Below are positions 36,459 through 48,104 of a stretch of 64,000 bases of DNA, one piece after another. The notes below the pieces were generated by a model. It was not told the origin of the DNA. It searched no databases and saw only the letters and a program-made list of their open reading frames with translations. Positions within the stretch are counted from its first letter, which is position 1. Each line of letters opens with the position of its first letter. Position numbers and translations under genes: made by a program. The DNA lies in assembly GCA_949317995.1 (NCBI GenBank), contig OX439036.1, positions 86,341,920-86,405,919 on the forward strand. The letters run 5' to 3'. This DNA is from Acholoe squamosa (taxonomy: Eukaryota > Annelida > Polychaeta > Phyllodocida > Polynoidae).

Positions 36459-36641
36459 GGCATGTATGGTGCTGATAGCCCCAAGGTCAGTAACCCACCA
36501 AACTCATGTGTCTCTGTGATAGATCATTTATTATATATATTATATTAATATCCCTTTATTACCGGTACAATCTGGTATCTTGTATTATATTATCATCCGT
36601 ATATTACCGGTATATTATTCCCTGGTAGCGAGATAACTTAT
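36459..36641 (+). repeat. B1 repeat, copy 1
   Basis: One hundred and eighty-three bases from GGCATGTATGGTGCTGATAG to AGATAACTTAT recur almost exactly at 36968-37150. Only a few substitutions separate them. Confidence 0.9.
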
Positions 36642-36845
36642 GGAACTATATACACTCGTGTATATTTATATAATTAGCCGCGGACGGTTAGGGACTACTT
36701 GCAGCTCGTATGGATACCTATGATGTCATAGCATGACGTCATGGTAAATAACTCCTCCAGTATATAAGGGGCTGGTCCAAAGTAACCGTCAATCGGGGAA
36801 GCTCACCTGTTCAGGTAACACCACGCTGGGTGTTTCCTTGATTTT
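36641..36845 (+). repeat. A2 repeat with internal promoter, copy 1
   Basis: It aligns with the A repeats of copies 2 and 3 at GGAACTATATACAC, CTCCAGTATATAAG, TAACCGTCAA and CACCACGCTGGGTG. The octamer TGACGTCA is at 36734-36741. TATATAA starts at 36761, and the initiator-like TCA has its A at 36791, 30 bases downstream. The A1 partner is missing because of the 5' truncation. Confidence 0.85.
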
Positions 36846-36967
36846 TAATTTTTACTATGTTAGTACTATTGTTATCACTATTGTTGTTCCTTATACTATT
36901 GTTATTATATTATGCATTTTACTGACTATGCTTATTGTCAACTAATTATTATAGTTGTTTTGATAAA

Positions 36968-37150
36968 GGCATGTATGGTGCTGATAGCCCCAAGGTCAGT
37001 AACCCACCAAACTCATGTGTCTCTGTGATAGATCATTTATTATATATATTATATTAATATCCCTTTATTACCGGTACAATCTGGAATCTTGTATTATATT
37101 ATCATCCGTATATTACTGGTATATTATTCCCTGGTAGCGAGATAACTTAT
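36968..37150 (+). repeat. B2 repeat, copy 1 (right end of element)
   Basis: Second copy of the B block; the match ends at AACTTAT and TA-rich flank follows. A GATAAA hexamer immediately precedes it, in the place where copy 2 has AATAAA. Confidence 0.9.
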
Positions 37151-37152
37151 AC

Positions 37153-37197
<45 letters not shown>
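37151..37197. repeat. (TA)n microsatellite
   Basis: About 45 bp of TA dinucleotide directly abut the right end of Ngaro-like copy 1. Confidence 0.9.
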
Positions 37198-37199
<2 letters not shown>

Positions 37200-37319
37200 A
37201 TGTATATGTATTTTGGGATAAGTATTTTGATAATTATATCTTTATATATTTTTAAGACTCATGTTTGATAAGACTACCACTCTCTAGGTGTCTGTAGTGT
37301 GTACTGTCTGGTTGGTGGT

Positions 37320-38217
37320 TTAAGAGTCTGTTTCACGGTTCATAATGACAGTTATGAAGTTAGTCTCATGTGAATTGTCCTCTATATCTTCCAGTCGCGG
37401 TCTGTTGTAGAACCTGGCAAATGTATTGGTTCTCGCCCATCCTGCCGAACTGAGTATGTCATTTATTGGCACATTTAGCCTGTCCGCTGCACTTATAGCA
37501 GCGTGTCTTGTGCTATATGCCCCAAAAGTGTTCCTCAATGACTGTGGCCTTTAGGGTCTCCTTAATGTATCTTAATAAGGTGAAGGTGCTGGCTGGGGTG
37601 GAAGGTGTTTTTATGGTGCCAAACACTCTGGGGTGTGCTCTTTTTGTGTCCTCCCTGTCCAGGTAGGCCTTCAGGTGTGAGTAGACACATATTCATGTGT
37701 CTTCATATTTGTCAAACCTGAGGAGTAGTGGGTTCTTTTTAGGGTGGTTGACTTCAGTTTTATGGAGTATTTGATCCTGATGTTATCCTCTGATAGGCAC
37801 TCTGTATCCTCTGACCTGTTTCTAGCATGAAGAGTAGTAGGGTTCTCCTTGTTAGTTTATCCAGATCTAGCTCTTCTATGTCGCCCCACTGTGCCAGTTT
37901 GTGTATTACCAGTGCTGGGTCCCAAATGTATTCATAAGGTTCCTGTGGTGGGTTTAGGGCTTTTGCCCCTTTTACTAGTTTTGCCTTCTATGTAGATGAA
38001 GCGTGACATTAGGGACCTGGTGGTGGCTACTGATGAGTGACCCACCCCACTGTTGGCGATCTCTGTTAGGAAATCTATGCATTGGTGTATGGTGGTGTGG
38101 GTGATGCTGACATTGTTTTTGCTGGTGTGTTTTAGCCACTTCCTTGCTGCTGTTGCATAGCAGGCTATGATAGATTTAGACCATGAAGCCATGAGGAGCT
38201 CCAAGGATGTCCTAGAT
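37320..38217 (-). pseudogene. DIRS-like tyrosine recombinase fragment
   Basis: Read on the minus strand, the order is as follows. A SAM-like N-terminal domain contains YATAARKWLKHTSK and TTRSLMSRFI. Next are WDPALVIHKLAQW and LLLFMLETGQR with the first catalytic Arg. After broken frames come YSTRHAAIS and SSAGWARTNTFARFYNRP with the terminal Tyr. The HxxR position reads Tyr-Ser-Thr-Arg. Frames are interrupted between about 37539 and 37931. The style (TGQR, TFARFYNRP) differs from the plus-strand Ngaro-like recombinases, so it belongs to another element. Its N-terminal edge meets the Penelope-like element. Confidence 0.8.
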
Positions 38218-38455
38218 AAAGAAGGAGCGGTGTGTGTGCACCCTGTCACGTCACTACCACAATGTGTCAGTTTGACTTGAAAGGATCCACTGTGTAAACT
38301 ATGGCAAACAATGCATTGGCCAATGAGAGGGCAGTGCATTGTCATGTGACCAAAAACAAATTCTCAGAAGGAGGCTTCCCACTAGATATAGAGGGGGGAG
38401 TGTATCATTGATAAATAATTCATCAAGCTGATTTTTGGTTAGTGGGAGAATTTGT
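38218..38455 (-). repeat. 3' terminal repeat of the Penelope-like element
   Basis: It matches 43455-43682 from AAAGAAGGAGCGGTGTGTGT to GAGAATTTGT. A few indels separate the two, including an extra TGTGTAAAC-like stretch in this copy. Confidence 0.9.
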
Positions 38456-38885
38456 GGGTGGATGGCACAGATATGTATATCCCTGTAGTGGGGGTTGGAG
38501 TGTGGGTTCAAACTAAAAGTCTCATCAGGCGTGATCTGTTAGATTTATTATTTCATTTCTAGTTGGAAAATAATGAATCTAGGGAATTATTTTAAATATT
38601 TTATGTTAAATCATTTTTGAAAAAAAGTCAAAATCTATTTTTTGTAGATTTTTTAAAACACAAAATATTTGGTCATATCTGTGGAATAATTTTGAGCTTG
38701 TCATGTTTACAAGCCGCCCTTTAGAATGATTTTGAAAGTATTCTCTAATTATTTAGGATTTATTAGAGTGTAAAAAAAACCCAGGATTTCATATTCTCTG
38801 GGGGTGGTATGACTCCTGGGGTTATTATCCTGGGTGGCAAGCCCTGTTTAGAGAGTAGGGCTTGATACTTTCTGCAGCTGTGGTC

Positions 38886-41215
38886 TTAGTGTGGTAAGAC
38901 AATGTCCGAATTACAGTAGTGTTGTTTAATTTCGCTATTGGGTGATGGATTCTGTCTGCCTATGGCATTGTTGAGGAGCAGTTTTTTATGACAAAATTGG
39001 TCTCTCAATTTGTTAATATTCCCTCCCTGGAAGTGGCAGGTTTTTTTATGAAACTTAAAATTGATATCATGGGTCCCTCTTCCCAGCATTCTTCTGGGGT
39101 TCTAGTGTTGTCCAGACAAGACCGGAGGTGTCTGCCTACTGTAGTGTCCTGTCCCACATTTTTTATAGCAAACATGTGGCCTTTGAACCTCTCCAGTAGC
39201 ATTTTCTGTTTGTCCCATGTATTGTATGCCACAGAATTTGCAAGTGATGACATAGATGAGGTTAGCAGTGCGACAGTTGACTAATGTCCTGTAGTACTTA
39301 CCATCGCGCAGAGAAAATATATATCTGCTCTTATTGAGTTTAGGGCAATAGTTGCAGCTGTTGGGTCTCTTGCAAGGATTTCTGATGTAGTGTGGTATTT
39401 GGTGTTTCTCAGGAGTGCTTGTGGAGGCCCTCACCAGCTCATCTTCTAAAGATTTATTTTTGCGTTTTCCAAATACCAGCTTTGCACCATGGAACACTCT
39501 TGTCCTTTTGGATTTTAGCATAAGGTCCCAATGTGAGTGTACTACCTCTTCAATGGGTGGGTTAGCTGGGTTATGAGTAATAATGCAATAGAAGGCTTTC
39601 TCTTGTTCAGAGGGTTTTTCCTTGATTTTTACTAAATCAGTGCGGTCTTGTTCTTCTGCCCTGACAAGCGATTTTAGAACAAGTTTCTTGGGATACCCTC
39701 TTCTTAAGTGGGTGCATAGCATGAGTGCATTTTGCCTGAACTCCAGAGTGTTAGAGCCTATTCTCCTACCCGGAGGAATTGGGAGTAGGGAATTCCTCTA
39801 AGTATGTGACGTGGATGTTCAGATGAATATAATAAGTAGTTGTGGCTGTCTGTTGGTTTGCAGTAAAGTGTGGTCTCCAAGTTGCCAAGTGAGTCATGTA
39901 ATACTTTGATGTCCAGAAAATTAATTTCTGTTCTGGAATGTTCTAGCATGAATTTGATGGTATTGTGGCAGTTATTTAGGTGACTGACAAAAGCTAGAAG
40001 GGATTCTTCTCCCTGGGTCCAAATCAGGCAGATGTCATCAGTGAATCTTTTCCAGATCAGTGGTTGGGTTTTGTAAGAATAAACAAATTTTGATTTGAAG
40101 CTTCCCATAAAAATGTTGGCATAGGATGGGGCCACCTTTGTTCCCATCGCTCTGCCAGTGATTTGTAGGAAGCGTTTGTTGTCGAATTCAAAATTGTTGC
40201 AGGTTAGTACTAGGTATAATAATTCACATAAAGAGTATGTGGTTGGGTTTTGGAAGGGATGCCTATACTTATTCATTATCTCCCTTGCTGCTTGTATACC
40301 TTCATCTGTAGGGATGATGGTATACAGACTCATCACATCCAATGTAGCAAGGATGGAATTGGATGGTATTTTCAGATCCTTAATTTGGTTCAGAAAATCA
40401 CTGCTGTCTCTCAAATAAGATGGTAGAGTAGTGACTATAGGTTGTAGGAAGTGATCCACTAATTGGGAGATTCTTTCTGTGGGGCAGTCATTGGCTGAAA
40501 CAATGGGTCTGCCTGGGGGTGGTAATGGATTCTTATGAATTTTTGGGAGTAGATACAATTTAACTGTTCTAGGTTTGGGGACTACTAGATAATCTGCTGC
40601 TTCTTAGCTTACTTCACCCTGTCTGTGCATTTCAGAGATTTTGTTTTTCACCAAGGTTTGATGGAAACTGGTAAGGTTTGCTTCCTGCAACCTGTAGAAA
40701 TCTCTATCATTTAATTGGTGGAGCCCTTCTTTAATGTAATCTTCACGATTCTGTACTACTACTGCAGAACCTTTATTGGCTTTCTTAATGATAACATCTT
40801 TATTGGTAGATAGGGAGAGTTCAACCTCTTTTTCTGATGGGGTAATGTTTGATTGATGATAGGGGGTTATGATAGTGTTTTCTAATTGTGTCTGATTTAG
40901 TCAGCACATGTGTTCCACAATGGCTGGGCCTGGGGGTTTCCAATGAGATGGATTTTTGAATTTATTATTGTGGAAAGGGGCCTCTATCTGAGTAGGGGGA
41001 GTATGAGGTGTCTGAGAGTCTTCCCTCTTATTGTCTTTGAATTTTGCTAGTGCAACTTCCCCCTAGATGCTAGGGTGAAATTTAGCTAGGTCTTCAAAGA
41101 GAATGCCAGGATCAGGGGGTCATGGGGTGCAGACAAAAGTCAAACCCTTTTGTAAGAGGCTATAGTCTTCATCACTAAGTTGATGGTCAGGTAAATTAAC
41201 AACACTTGAGTGATT
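38886..41215 (-). pseudogene. Penelope-type reverse transcriptase with GIY-YIG endonuclease (decayed)
   Basis: Minus-strand order: VVNLPDHQLSDED and LLQKGLTFVCTP (typical start of the RT polyprotein), then a broken stretch, then NKGSAVVVQNREDYIKEGL. Next are YLLPKIHKNPLPPPGRPIVS, TLDVMSLYTIIP, GRAMGTKVAPSYANIFMG and the catalytic RFTDDICLIW. Further on come INFLDIKV and YCKPTDSHNYL. The endonuclease part has LIYVITCKFCGIQYMGQT, then, in another frame, LLERFKGH and VGRHLRSC. Stops or frameshifts occur upstream of 40559, near 39770 and near 39190. RT would prime at nicks made by the endonuclease; this copy is non-functional. Confidence 0.88.
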
Positions 41216-43364
41216 GTCAGAAGGGATGTTATTTTTACTTTTGTCACTGAAAGCGTTACAATTTATGTTCCTTTGTTCTTGTAGGATAGGTAAATATTCT
41301 ACACAATAGATTGACATGCAGGCTAGAAAATCTACATCGTGGAACAGGTCTAAATTGAAATGTTTATGATAAGATGGTGGGCCCAGCATGTCTGAGTGGG
41401 CTGTTCCTGACAACAGAAGTTTGTCATTTACTGGTGTCACTGTAGGAACTGTCATAGCTGGTCCAACTCGTCCCTGCTTAAGTTGCTGGGGTTGGGAGCT
41501 CTGTTGTTGCCCTGATTTGATGTTGTTTGTCGGTTGCGAGATGTGTTTGTTGGCTGTGGTGCCTGTCACTGCTGAGTATTGCGGCGGCGGTTGTTTGGTG
41601 AATTTGGAGAGCTGTCCTGCCTCCGACGTTGTCTCCGGTTGGTGGTCGGTCTTGCCCAGGCCGTGGCTAAAACCGCCGACTGGGGGAGATTAGCATTAAT
41701 GCTATGGTTCATGAGAGGTTGGACATAGTTAGGTTGGATACTCGGTAGTTGTGAGGGGATGAGGTTGGGTGGTTGTGTGCTTGTTAGAGGATCATAGTTA
41801 GATAGGTCCATCTGGACCACTCCTGCATAGGTGGGAGTGGATGTTGTGGCGGCCACTGAGGTGGGCTGAGGGGGTCTGCTGAGGTAGGGTAGATTGGAAT
41901 CCTGGCCTCAAGTTTGCCGGGATTCCCACCCATAGGGCATCCTCGGGGGCTTTCTTTAGGTTGTTACCTTCCTCACATAGCTTGGCATTAAGTGTTGCGC
42001 TTTCGCGCTCTACCAATGGGCAGGATTCCAATCTACCCTACCTATGTCCAATCTTCCTATGTCGTCACATGTGGTATCTCTGAGTGTTAGGTTTGTTTTA
42101 CCTTCCAGATTTAAGTTGCTGAAAGTTATGGGTGTTGCATTCTGTCCCTTCTGGTCTGGCACAAAAATGGAATTGGAGAATGTGGAGCCCACTGTGTTGG
42201 GAGGGTCAGCTGTTGTAGAAGGTGTCGGTGAAGTGATGGTTACCATGGGTTGAGTTGGGGGGCTGATGCCTGTCTGGGTTTCCATCGGTTCCGTGGTCTG
42301 AAAGACAACAGAACGGGGTTTGGTGAGATCAAACTCTTCATTCATGCTGAAAGATATTCTTAGTGGTATTTCCGTGGGTGAATGGAAGTTAGAAATGACC
42401 ACAGGTAATTGTTTGGCAGCCTGAGGGACTGTGTTTGTGGTTGGCAGAAGGGGTTCCCGAATGGTGGATGCCAAAATAGAGGTAGTGGTGGTGGCTGTGA
42501 GGAAGAGGGCAGGGGATTCAATGTGACATCATAGCACTGGGTGCTGCTTCTTGGAGACGCCCCCTGGGTGTCAGGGATCTCATGCCCAGAGCCGGGATGT
42601 TTGTGTCTGGATTATGAAGGTTTAATTTACTAATAGGATCTGTGCCTATTGACCTGAATACTGGAGGGCTCGCAGGGGTAGGTGGTTTAGTACTATTAGA
42701 GCTAGAGTGTAGTCTCACCATCTCCTCAGGTACATCATGCCACCAGATCGGATCGGCTTCACGACTGACATTAGTGCGGTTGTAGACCATCTGATTTGGA
42801 TCATTCCAGAACAGCATTTCGAGCTGGCGGGCTCCAGAGGTAGTGGCGGTCTGGGAAGGGTTGGAAAATCGTGTTATTGTAAGGTTAGTGACCCTGGGGG
42901 TTGAGGGATTGTGCATAATTTCGTTTTCAGTGAGTGAAATCGATTAAATGAACGACGATGACGCAACTATCAGGGCAACGTTATTGTCGTCATGGGAGCG
43001 CGTCATCGTTGCTAGGTTACGCATTTCATGAGGCTTGGCTGGGGACAAAGGGACGTGTCTAGTTTTAGTTTTTCTTTTATGAAGATCGCTAGGTGAAGGG
43101 CCGTTCAGAGTGAAGTATTTATGTAAAGAAATTTTGGCGTAAATCGCTCACCTGATTAGTTGGTGGTGTTTCAGTTGGTTGTGTGTCCACAATAGAGATT
43201 CCAGCCATATGAGAGAGTTGGGTTAATCCAACCGTGTCCGAGTTCGACTCCAGAGAGGAGGCAGAGTGTTGTTGGCTGAATTCTGCAGTTGAGGGTTCTT
43301 CATCATTTAGGGATGGATTGGTATTAATATCACCTTCTGATGCAGTCTGTCTATCAGTAGACAT
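41120..43364 (-). pseudogene. N-terminal / ORF1-like region of the Penelope-like element
   Basis: A chain of overlapping minus-strand ORFs (43364 to 41120) encodes low-complexity Pro/Ser/Thr/Asn-rich sequence. A basic patch, NRRQRRRQDSS, lies near 41600. The first ORF starts with an ATG at 43364, just inside the 5' terminal repeat. The last runs into the RT polyprotein start. I recognise no domain. It may be a Gag-like or linker protein broken by frameshifts, or an unusually long N-terminal extension. Confidence 0.5.
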
Positions 43365-43454
43365 GATTGCAGGTAGGGATTGTTTTGTTTTGTTTTAGAA
43401 AGATTAACACTGTAGCGAAAATGTCTAGATGGGTTTGTTTGTCTAAAACTCAAC

Positions 43455-43682
43455 AAAGAAGGAGCGGTGTGTGTGCACCTTGTCATTTGCTAACACAAAG
43501 TTTCAGTTTGACTTGAAAGGATCCACTATGGCAACCAATTCATTGGCCAATGAGAGGGCAGTGCATTGTCATGTGACCAAAGACAAATTCTCAGAAGGAG
43601 GCTTCCCACTAGATATAGGGGGGAGAGTGTATCATTGATAAATAACTCATCAAGCTGATTGTTGGTGAGTGGGAGAATTTGT
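43455..43682 (-). repeat. 5' terminal repeat of the Penelope-like element
   Basis: Direct partner of 38218-38455. Together they define the boundaries of the insertion. The sequence outside 43682 resumes Gag-like coding sequence of the host DIRS-like element. Confidence 0.9.
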
Positions 43683-44990
43683 TGAGTGCTGATATCAGCA
43701 GTCTGGCTGCAAATTGGAGACCCCATTGCATAGACTTATAGGGTGCATCTGTGTTCACAGTCTGCTGCTTGTACTTGGGGTCCTTGGCTTCTAGCTCATC
43801 AAGGATCTCTTAGTTTATGCTCGTCTTGTGGAGGCTGTCCAGGTTGTCTGGGGTATTTCTCATACAGCGTTGCCGTGTCCGTCTTCTCCAGGGGCACCTT
43901 GTAAATGTTGCTGATCAGTGTTTTTACATTGGCCCTTACAGGGCCCATAGTCTTATCCATGGGCTCTCCTTTAGGGATTTTTACTGCCGTTAGTGGTGAA
44001 TCCTCCAGCTCCCCTGTGTCCATGTCTATTGTGGGCTGAGTGGGTGGGGCTGGTCTGTTGGCTGGGGCGTTGGGTGCCGCTAGGTGGCAGTTTAGCGCCT
44101 CCAGGTGGCGTGCCGGCCCTGGCGTTGGTGCTGGGGTATGCTGTGGGGGCAGGTTATGGTGAGGTAGGATCCTCCTGTGTGGTGGTGTGTTCTGTGTCCA
44201 CTTGGTATCTAGGGTGCAGGTAGTAATCCATGTCTGCCTCAGGTGATATGGAGTGTGTTGGCCTTCTTGGTCCTTCCTCCTGTAGGTTGCTGTGGTGTGG
44301 GGCTGGATAGCCACTTTGTCTGTGGTCGAAGGTGATATCCCTATAGCCCTGGAGTAGCATCCTTCGGTAGTGGTCCCCAAAGGTAGGCTACCCTGCCTCT
44401 AGGGTCATCTAGCACTGGGGAGTCAGGTGTGTACCTCGTATACCCCTCTCTTGTGTGATAGGGTTGGTGCTGTGTGAGGTGTAGGTGTCTAGGCCTCTTC
44501 CATTATGCTCCGGTGTTTTCTGCTGCAACTCCCACTTCTGTTCGGCTGATCTTTTGATGGAATATCTTGGGTCAGGTCGCACTTCCTGTGGCCACTTCAC
44601 CAGTGGTGCACATTGGAAGTCTATATGGGCTCCTGCAGTGGCTGCAGTATGGGCATCTCCATATTCCCTAAGGATTTGTATGGGATTCTCCGGCTGACCT
44701 AGCCCGCTGACACTGGGCTGCTCAGTTTCTGGTTCCATCCCATCCTCAGATTCTTATTCTTGTGTTGGGGTGTAACCCTGGGCATCAGCGTTAGTACTGT
44801 TTACAGCTATGATGTCCTCCATGACGCTCTGATTAGACTCTGTAGCTTGGGTATGATCCCCCTGAGGGGTACCCTGCCCACCAGGAATGTTGGAGTCTGA
44901 GCTCGGAGTGGTAGCTTGGTGCTCCACTTTTGCGAAGTGATGCTAAGTGTTTTGTGTTGAGCTTTTTATACATCTTCTCTGCCCCATCCA
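43683..44990 (-). pseudogene. DIRS-like Gag/ORF1 fragment
   Basis: Minus-strand frames at 44738-44409 and 44380-43799, continuing to 43683, encode a proline-rich protein. Segments include KWELQQKTPEHNGRGLDTY, DMDTGELEDSPLTAVKIPKG and ANVKTLISNIYKVPLEKTD. It continues with MQWGLQFAARLLISALN up to the Penelope-like insertion. Upstream of 44738 the same type of sequence continues to about 44940, interrupted by a TAA near 44753. The position before a YR gene and the composition suggest Gag of the minus-strand DIRS-like element. I rely on context more than on a domain. Confidence 0.55.
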
Positions 44991-45420
44991 TTGTTTTAAT
45001 TGGATTCATCCTCCAATCGAATAAGATTTTATATATCTGATCTGATCAGGATGGGGAGGGGTGGGGCCTCAGGGCGGTGTGATGGGCAGTTTTATGGCCC
45101 TTCGCCTGGTTTTCTCTGATCCTGGGATCAGAGAGAGGGGCTCGCTTGCTCTGTTTGCTCAGAACGGCAGCCGTTGGTCGCGCTTGGTTGCACACACAGT
45201 GTCCAGAGGTGTTTATGGCCTCTAGACACTTTGAAGCCGGTCCCCTTGGTTGTAGGGTTGTATAGGGCTAATCCCTATAGCCACCCCCGACCTTGGCCCC
45301 TACCGGCCTGAGGCCATGTAGGTTCCGTTGAGGCCACCTTGTATGGCCGGCCTCCTGCAAGCTTTGTGCCGTGAAGGGGGAAGGAGCCTAGCTGCTACCT
45401 CCACGGTGGTCGCTGTAAGA

Positions 45421-45493
45421 ATGACAACCTGCAAGCGAGGTCCTGCTATATACCAAAGCTACCCCTGGCTTAAATACCACTCTGTGAAATAAT
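45421..45493 (-). repeat. DIRS-like terminal repeat, right side of nest
   Basis: Positions 45421-45471 are the reverse complement of 31182-31233, with one substitution and a 2-bp indel. Positions 45457-45493 also match the reverse complement of 31385-31421. The DIRS order has inverted or split direct terminal repeats, so inverted copies here fit the ends of the minus-strand element. The leader between 44990 and 45421 shows no gene. Confidence 0.65.
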
Positions 45494-47312
45494 CACTTTA
45501 CAGCATTATTACAATAGCTTTAGCGATTAACTTAAGATGGCCCGAAAGGATCTGGCGTTTATTAAATTGTTCAACAGGTGATTGTTTTATTATTCTATAA
45601 CTAAAACTAATAGTTTTGACTTTCTGAGCATTAAGCTTTAACCATCTGGGTGCCATATAGTGTTGTAAAGGAAAAATAGAACTCAATGCATGTCCAACTA
45701 CTGACGTATTCTTGCGGTAATATATTGAAAAATCTCCTATTCTTTTAGCCTAAATAGGAATGTAAAGTACACTGTCAGACTGCGCCAAGTTATTTACAGT
45801 ACATTGCTTTTATTTTGGAAAACGGTAGGAGCTGCTGTTAGTACAAATCTAATGACCCTAGAGTAGCTTGCCCGGACCCAGTACAGGGCAAGTTACTGCC
45901 CATTTGCAATCGGGGCTGAGAGTGTAGCACGAAGAACTATTTTCACGGCCATCAGCATTGCTTTACTCGTTGCTTTACTGTGGATATATTCAGAGGCATC
46001 AGGTAGTTCTTGCATGATGTAACGGTATAATATATGGAGTAGTCTAAAATCTTTTCTATGATCTGTCAAGTTGTATTGTTATAATTGGCCTTATAATTCC
46101 ACAATACCTATTATGGGTGAAAATCTGAGATCTGCACCAATTGGGTCGGAAAGGTGCTAAAAAATAAAAGTTGAAAATGTATTCTTTTTACTCCATAACC
46201 CATCTATATATGTGACAGCCTATACCATTCCAAGAGGGGACAGTACCGAAATGATTATTTGAGAAATAACAGCAGGGTGAAAAAATACTCCCATGTTAAA
46301 AGATAGGAGGCCAATACGTCCGTTACCACGATTTGGAACACTCTTATATGCCTTTGGTTAGCTGAGTGCTGTATAAAACCTGTTATAGATGGACCAATGG
46401 AACTGACAGACTAAATAGAAGGATAATACAGGTACATTCATATATAATGATTTAACTATTCAGATATCATTATACCCCTAATCAATTTTCACCTAATATC
46501 TCATGTAAATATACTATCCATTTGCAGCGTCCAACTGCACATCAAGGTACTTAATGGAATGTGTAGCTGGGGCCTTTGTGTTATCCTATTCCTCGATACC
46601 ACCCATTTTAATGGACATCTGAAGATAAACCATAACATGACTTATTCTAAACACGCCATGACTAAAAGGCTTGGGATGGGTGCAGTACGTACAGATTACA
46701 CACGAAGACATGTGTCCTCAGTCTTGCAAACATCAGCTAAAGGATCGCCCACTAAAAGGGGGCCTCCTACATGCATTAAGTCCAGATTCCAGACCATCTG
46801 CCAAAGTTCCAAAGGAACAGGAGGCATGGCACAGACCATAGGCCTCTCTTGTTACTGAATGTTGGCGTCAGGTTCCCCACTACCTAGTAAGGGATCCCCA
46901 GAGTAGTGGGCACCAGGCTCCCCACGACCAGCAGGACATGTCAACTTCTCAACTCCTCCAGGGCTGTGCACAGGTTCAACCAGGGAATGGATACGACCGG
47001 TGTAACACTTATTGACAGGACATGACATGACTGTAACATTGCAAGGGTCCCCAACACGCACATACAGTCACAACAAAACAACCGATACTTATATATGAAC
47101 AATATTATATATGTTATGTGCCCGGTGCAATCGTAAGTTTCATAAAGTAAGTTGGGGGAGAGAGGAGGGACCGCATTTCACAGAGCAAAAGTACAGTTTT
47201 GAGATTGTGTGAGTTGTAATTAAACTTAGATCTAATATCTCCTGTAATGACTGACCAAACTTTTTATCAATAGCTATTTATCACAGGAACTCCTGACCAC
47301 TGTGTAGTGAAC
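45494..47312. other. no recognisable gene
   Basis: AT-rich sequence with small ORFs lacking domains. A minus-strand ORF at 46852-47061 has three cysteines and a proline/glycine bias but no recognised family. Confidence 0.45.
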
Positions 47313-47406
47313 AAGTATTCAATGGATAATTCATGACTAGTGTGTGTTAGCAAAGGATAATTACACGAGGGCATAGCACAAGTCATGAATTATCCATTGA
47401 CTACTT
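47313..47406. repeat. short hairpin element, 26-bp arms
   Basis: AAGTATTCAATGGATAATTC at 47313 is inverted at 47381-47406 with about two changes. It may be a tiny MITE. Confidence 0.65.
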
Positions 47407-47504
47407 ATTTTATTCCACGAAACCAATAGATAATCAATAGAATATCAATAAATTCAAGTTGAAAACAAAAACTGTTCCCCCTCCCCGGGACTCGAAGACA
47501 GCCA

Positions 47505-47800
47505 TAGTGTGTACACGATCGGTACAAACACCTCATCGCCCAGCAGCGGACAGCTACAGCACCTGTCTCGGCTTGGCTTGCTTTGAATGCGTCTTGCGGT
47601 TATGGCAGCGGGCACACGGCGAAAGATTGTGTTCATACACGATCGATACACACACCTCTGCGCCCGGCAGCCGTGGCTTTGTTTGAATGCGTCCCGCGGT
47701 TATGGTAGTGGACACACGGCGAAAAATAGTGTTCGTACACGATCGGTACACACACCTCGTCGCCCAGCAGCGGACAGCTACAGCACACATGGCGAAAAAA
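47505..47800. repeat. tandem repeat, 100-125-bp unit, about 2.5 copies
   Basis: CACGATCGGTACACACACC-type blocks recur at about 47514, 47637 and 47738. Each is followed by CAGCAGCGGACAGC-like sequence or its shortened form, and GCGGTTATGGCAG recurs. Short ORFs on both strands come from the repeat. Confidence 0.8.
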
Positions 47801-47809
47801 GATGTGCCC

Positions 47810-47882
47810 GGACCAGAACTCGTCCCGCCTACCTCTAACGACTGAGCGCAATGCGCTATCCACTAGACCACCACGTCTCCCT
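47810..47882 (-). repeat. degenerate tRNA-like sequence (SINE head?)
   Basis: On the minus strand GTGGTCTAGTGGATAGCGC matches an A-box/D-arm. GACGAGTTCTGGTCC sits where the B box would be but departs from GGTTCGANTCC. Acceptor pairing is not evident. I read it as a tRNA-derived relic rather than a functional tRNA. Confidence 0.4.
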
Positions 47883-48104
47883 CTACGGCGCCCAGCCTGG
47901 CTTGCTTTGGTTTGAATGCTTCTGCGTCTCACGGTTATGGCAGCGGACAGCCCGCCGTTATGCGAGCAGTAGCGACAAAGCTGGGGGGGTCACAACCCAG
48001 ACTGCCTGGAATTTTCACACTTTGAATGTATAAATGTTATATGTGAGTACCCTCCCCGGGCTTTGTATATCAAGATCTGGTTCTAGCCTACCTCTTCTCG
48101 TCAG

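Larger units (their letters stand above)
33253..37150 (+). mobile_element. Ngaro-like YR retrotransposon copy 1, 5'-truncated and decayed
   Basis: In order the element shows the Gag C-terminus, RT, RNase H, YR and then the terminal block B1-A2-B2. No left A1 repeat is found, and Gag begins partway, so the 5' end is lost. The coding part contains at least two frameshifts and three in-frame stops. Split direct repeats without a DAM-like methyltransferase frame point to the Ngaro/PAT-type branch of the DIRS order; I use Ngaro-like with caution. Confidence 0.88.
38218..43682 (-). mobile_element. Penelope-like element with direct terminal repeats
   Basis: Direct repeats of about 230 bp lie at 38218-38455 and 43455-43682. 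Between them, on the minus strand, are an N-terminal Pro/Ser/Thr-rich region, a Penelope-type RT and a GIY-YIG-like endonuclease. Terminal direct repeats (pLTRs) plus RT and C-terminal GIY-YIG are the defining traits of EN+ Penelope-like elements. The element interrupts DIRS-like sequence: Gag-like coding sequence stops at its 5' side and YR coding sequence begins at its 3' side. Several frameshifts show it is old and inactive. Confidence 0.88.

Noticed and set aside
41388..41693. Plus-strand ORF rich in Cys/Trp/Val
   Set aside because: It is the antisense shadow of Penelope-like coding sequence on the minus strand.
45833..45861. Similarity between GCTGTTAGTACAAATCTAAT and a segment at about 56684-56712
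   Set aside because: Under 30 bases with several differences; too short to call a repeat family.
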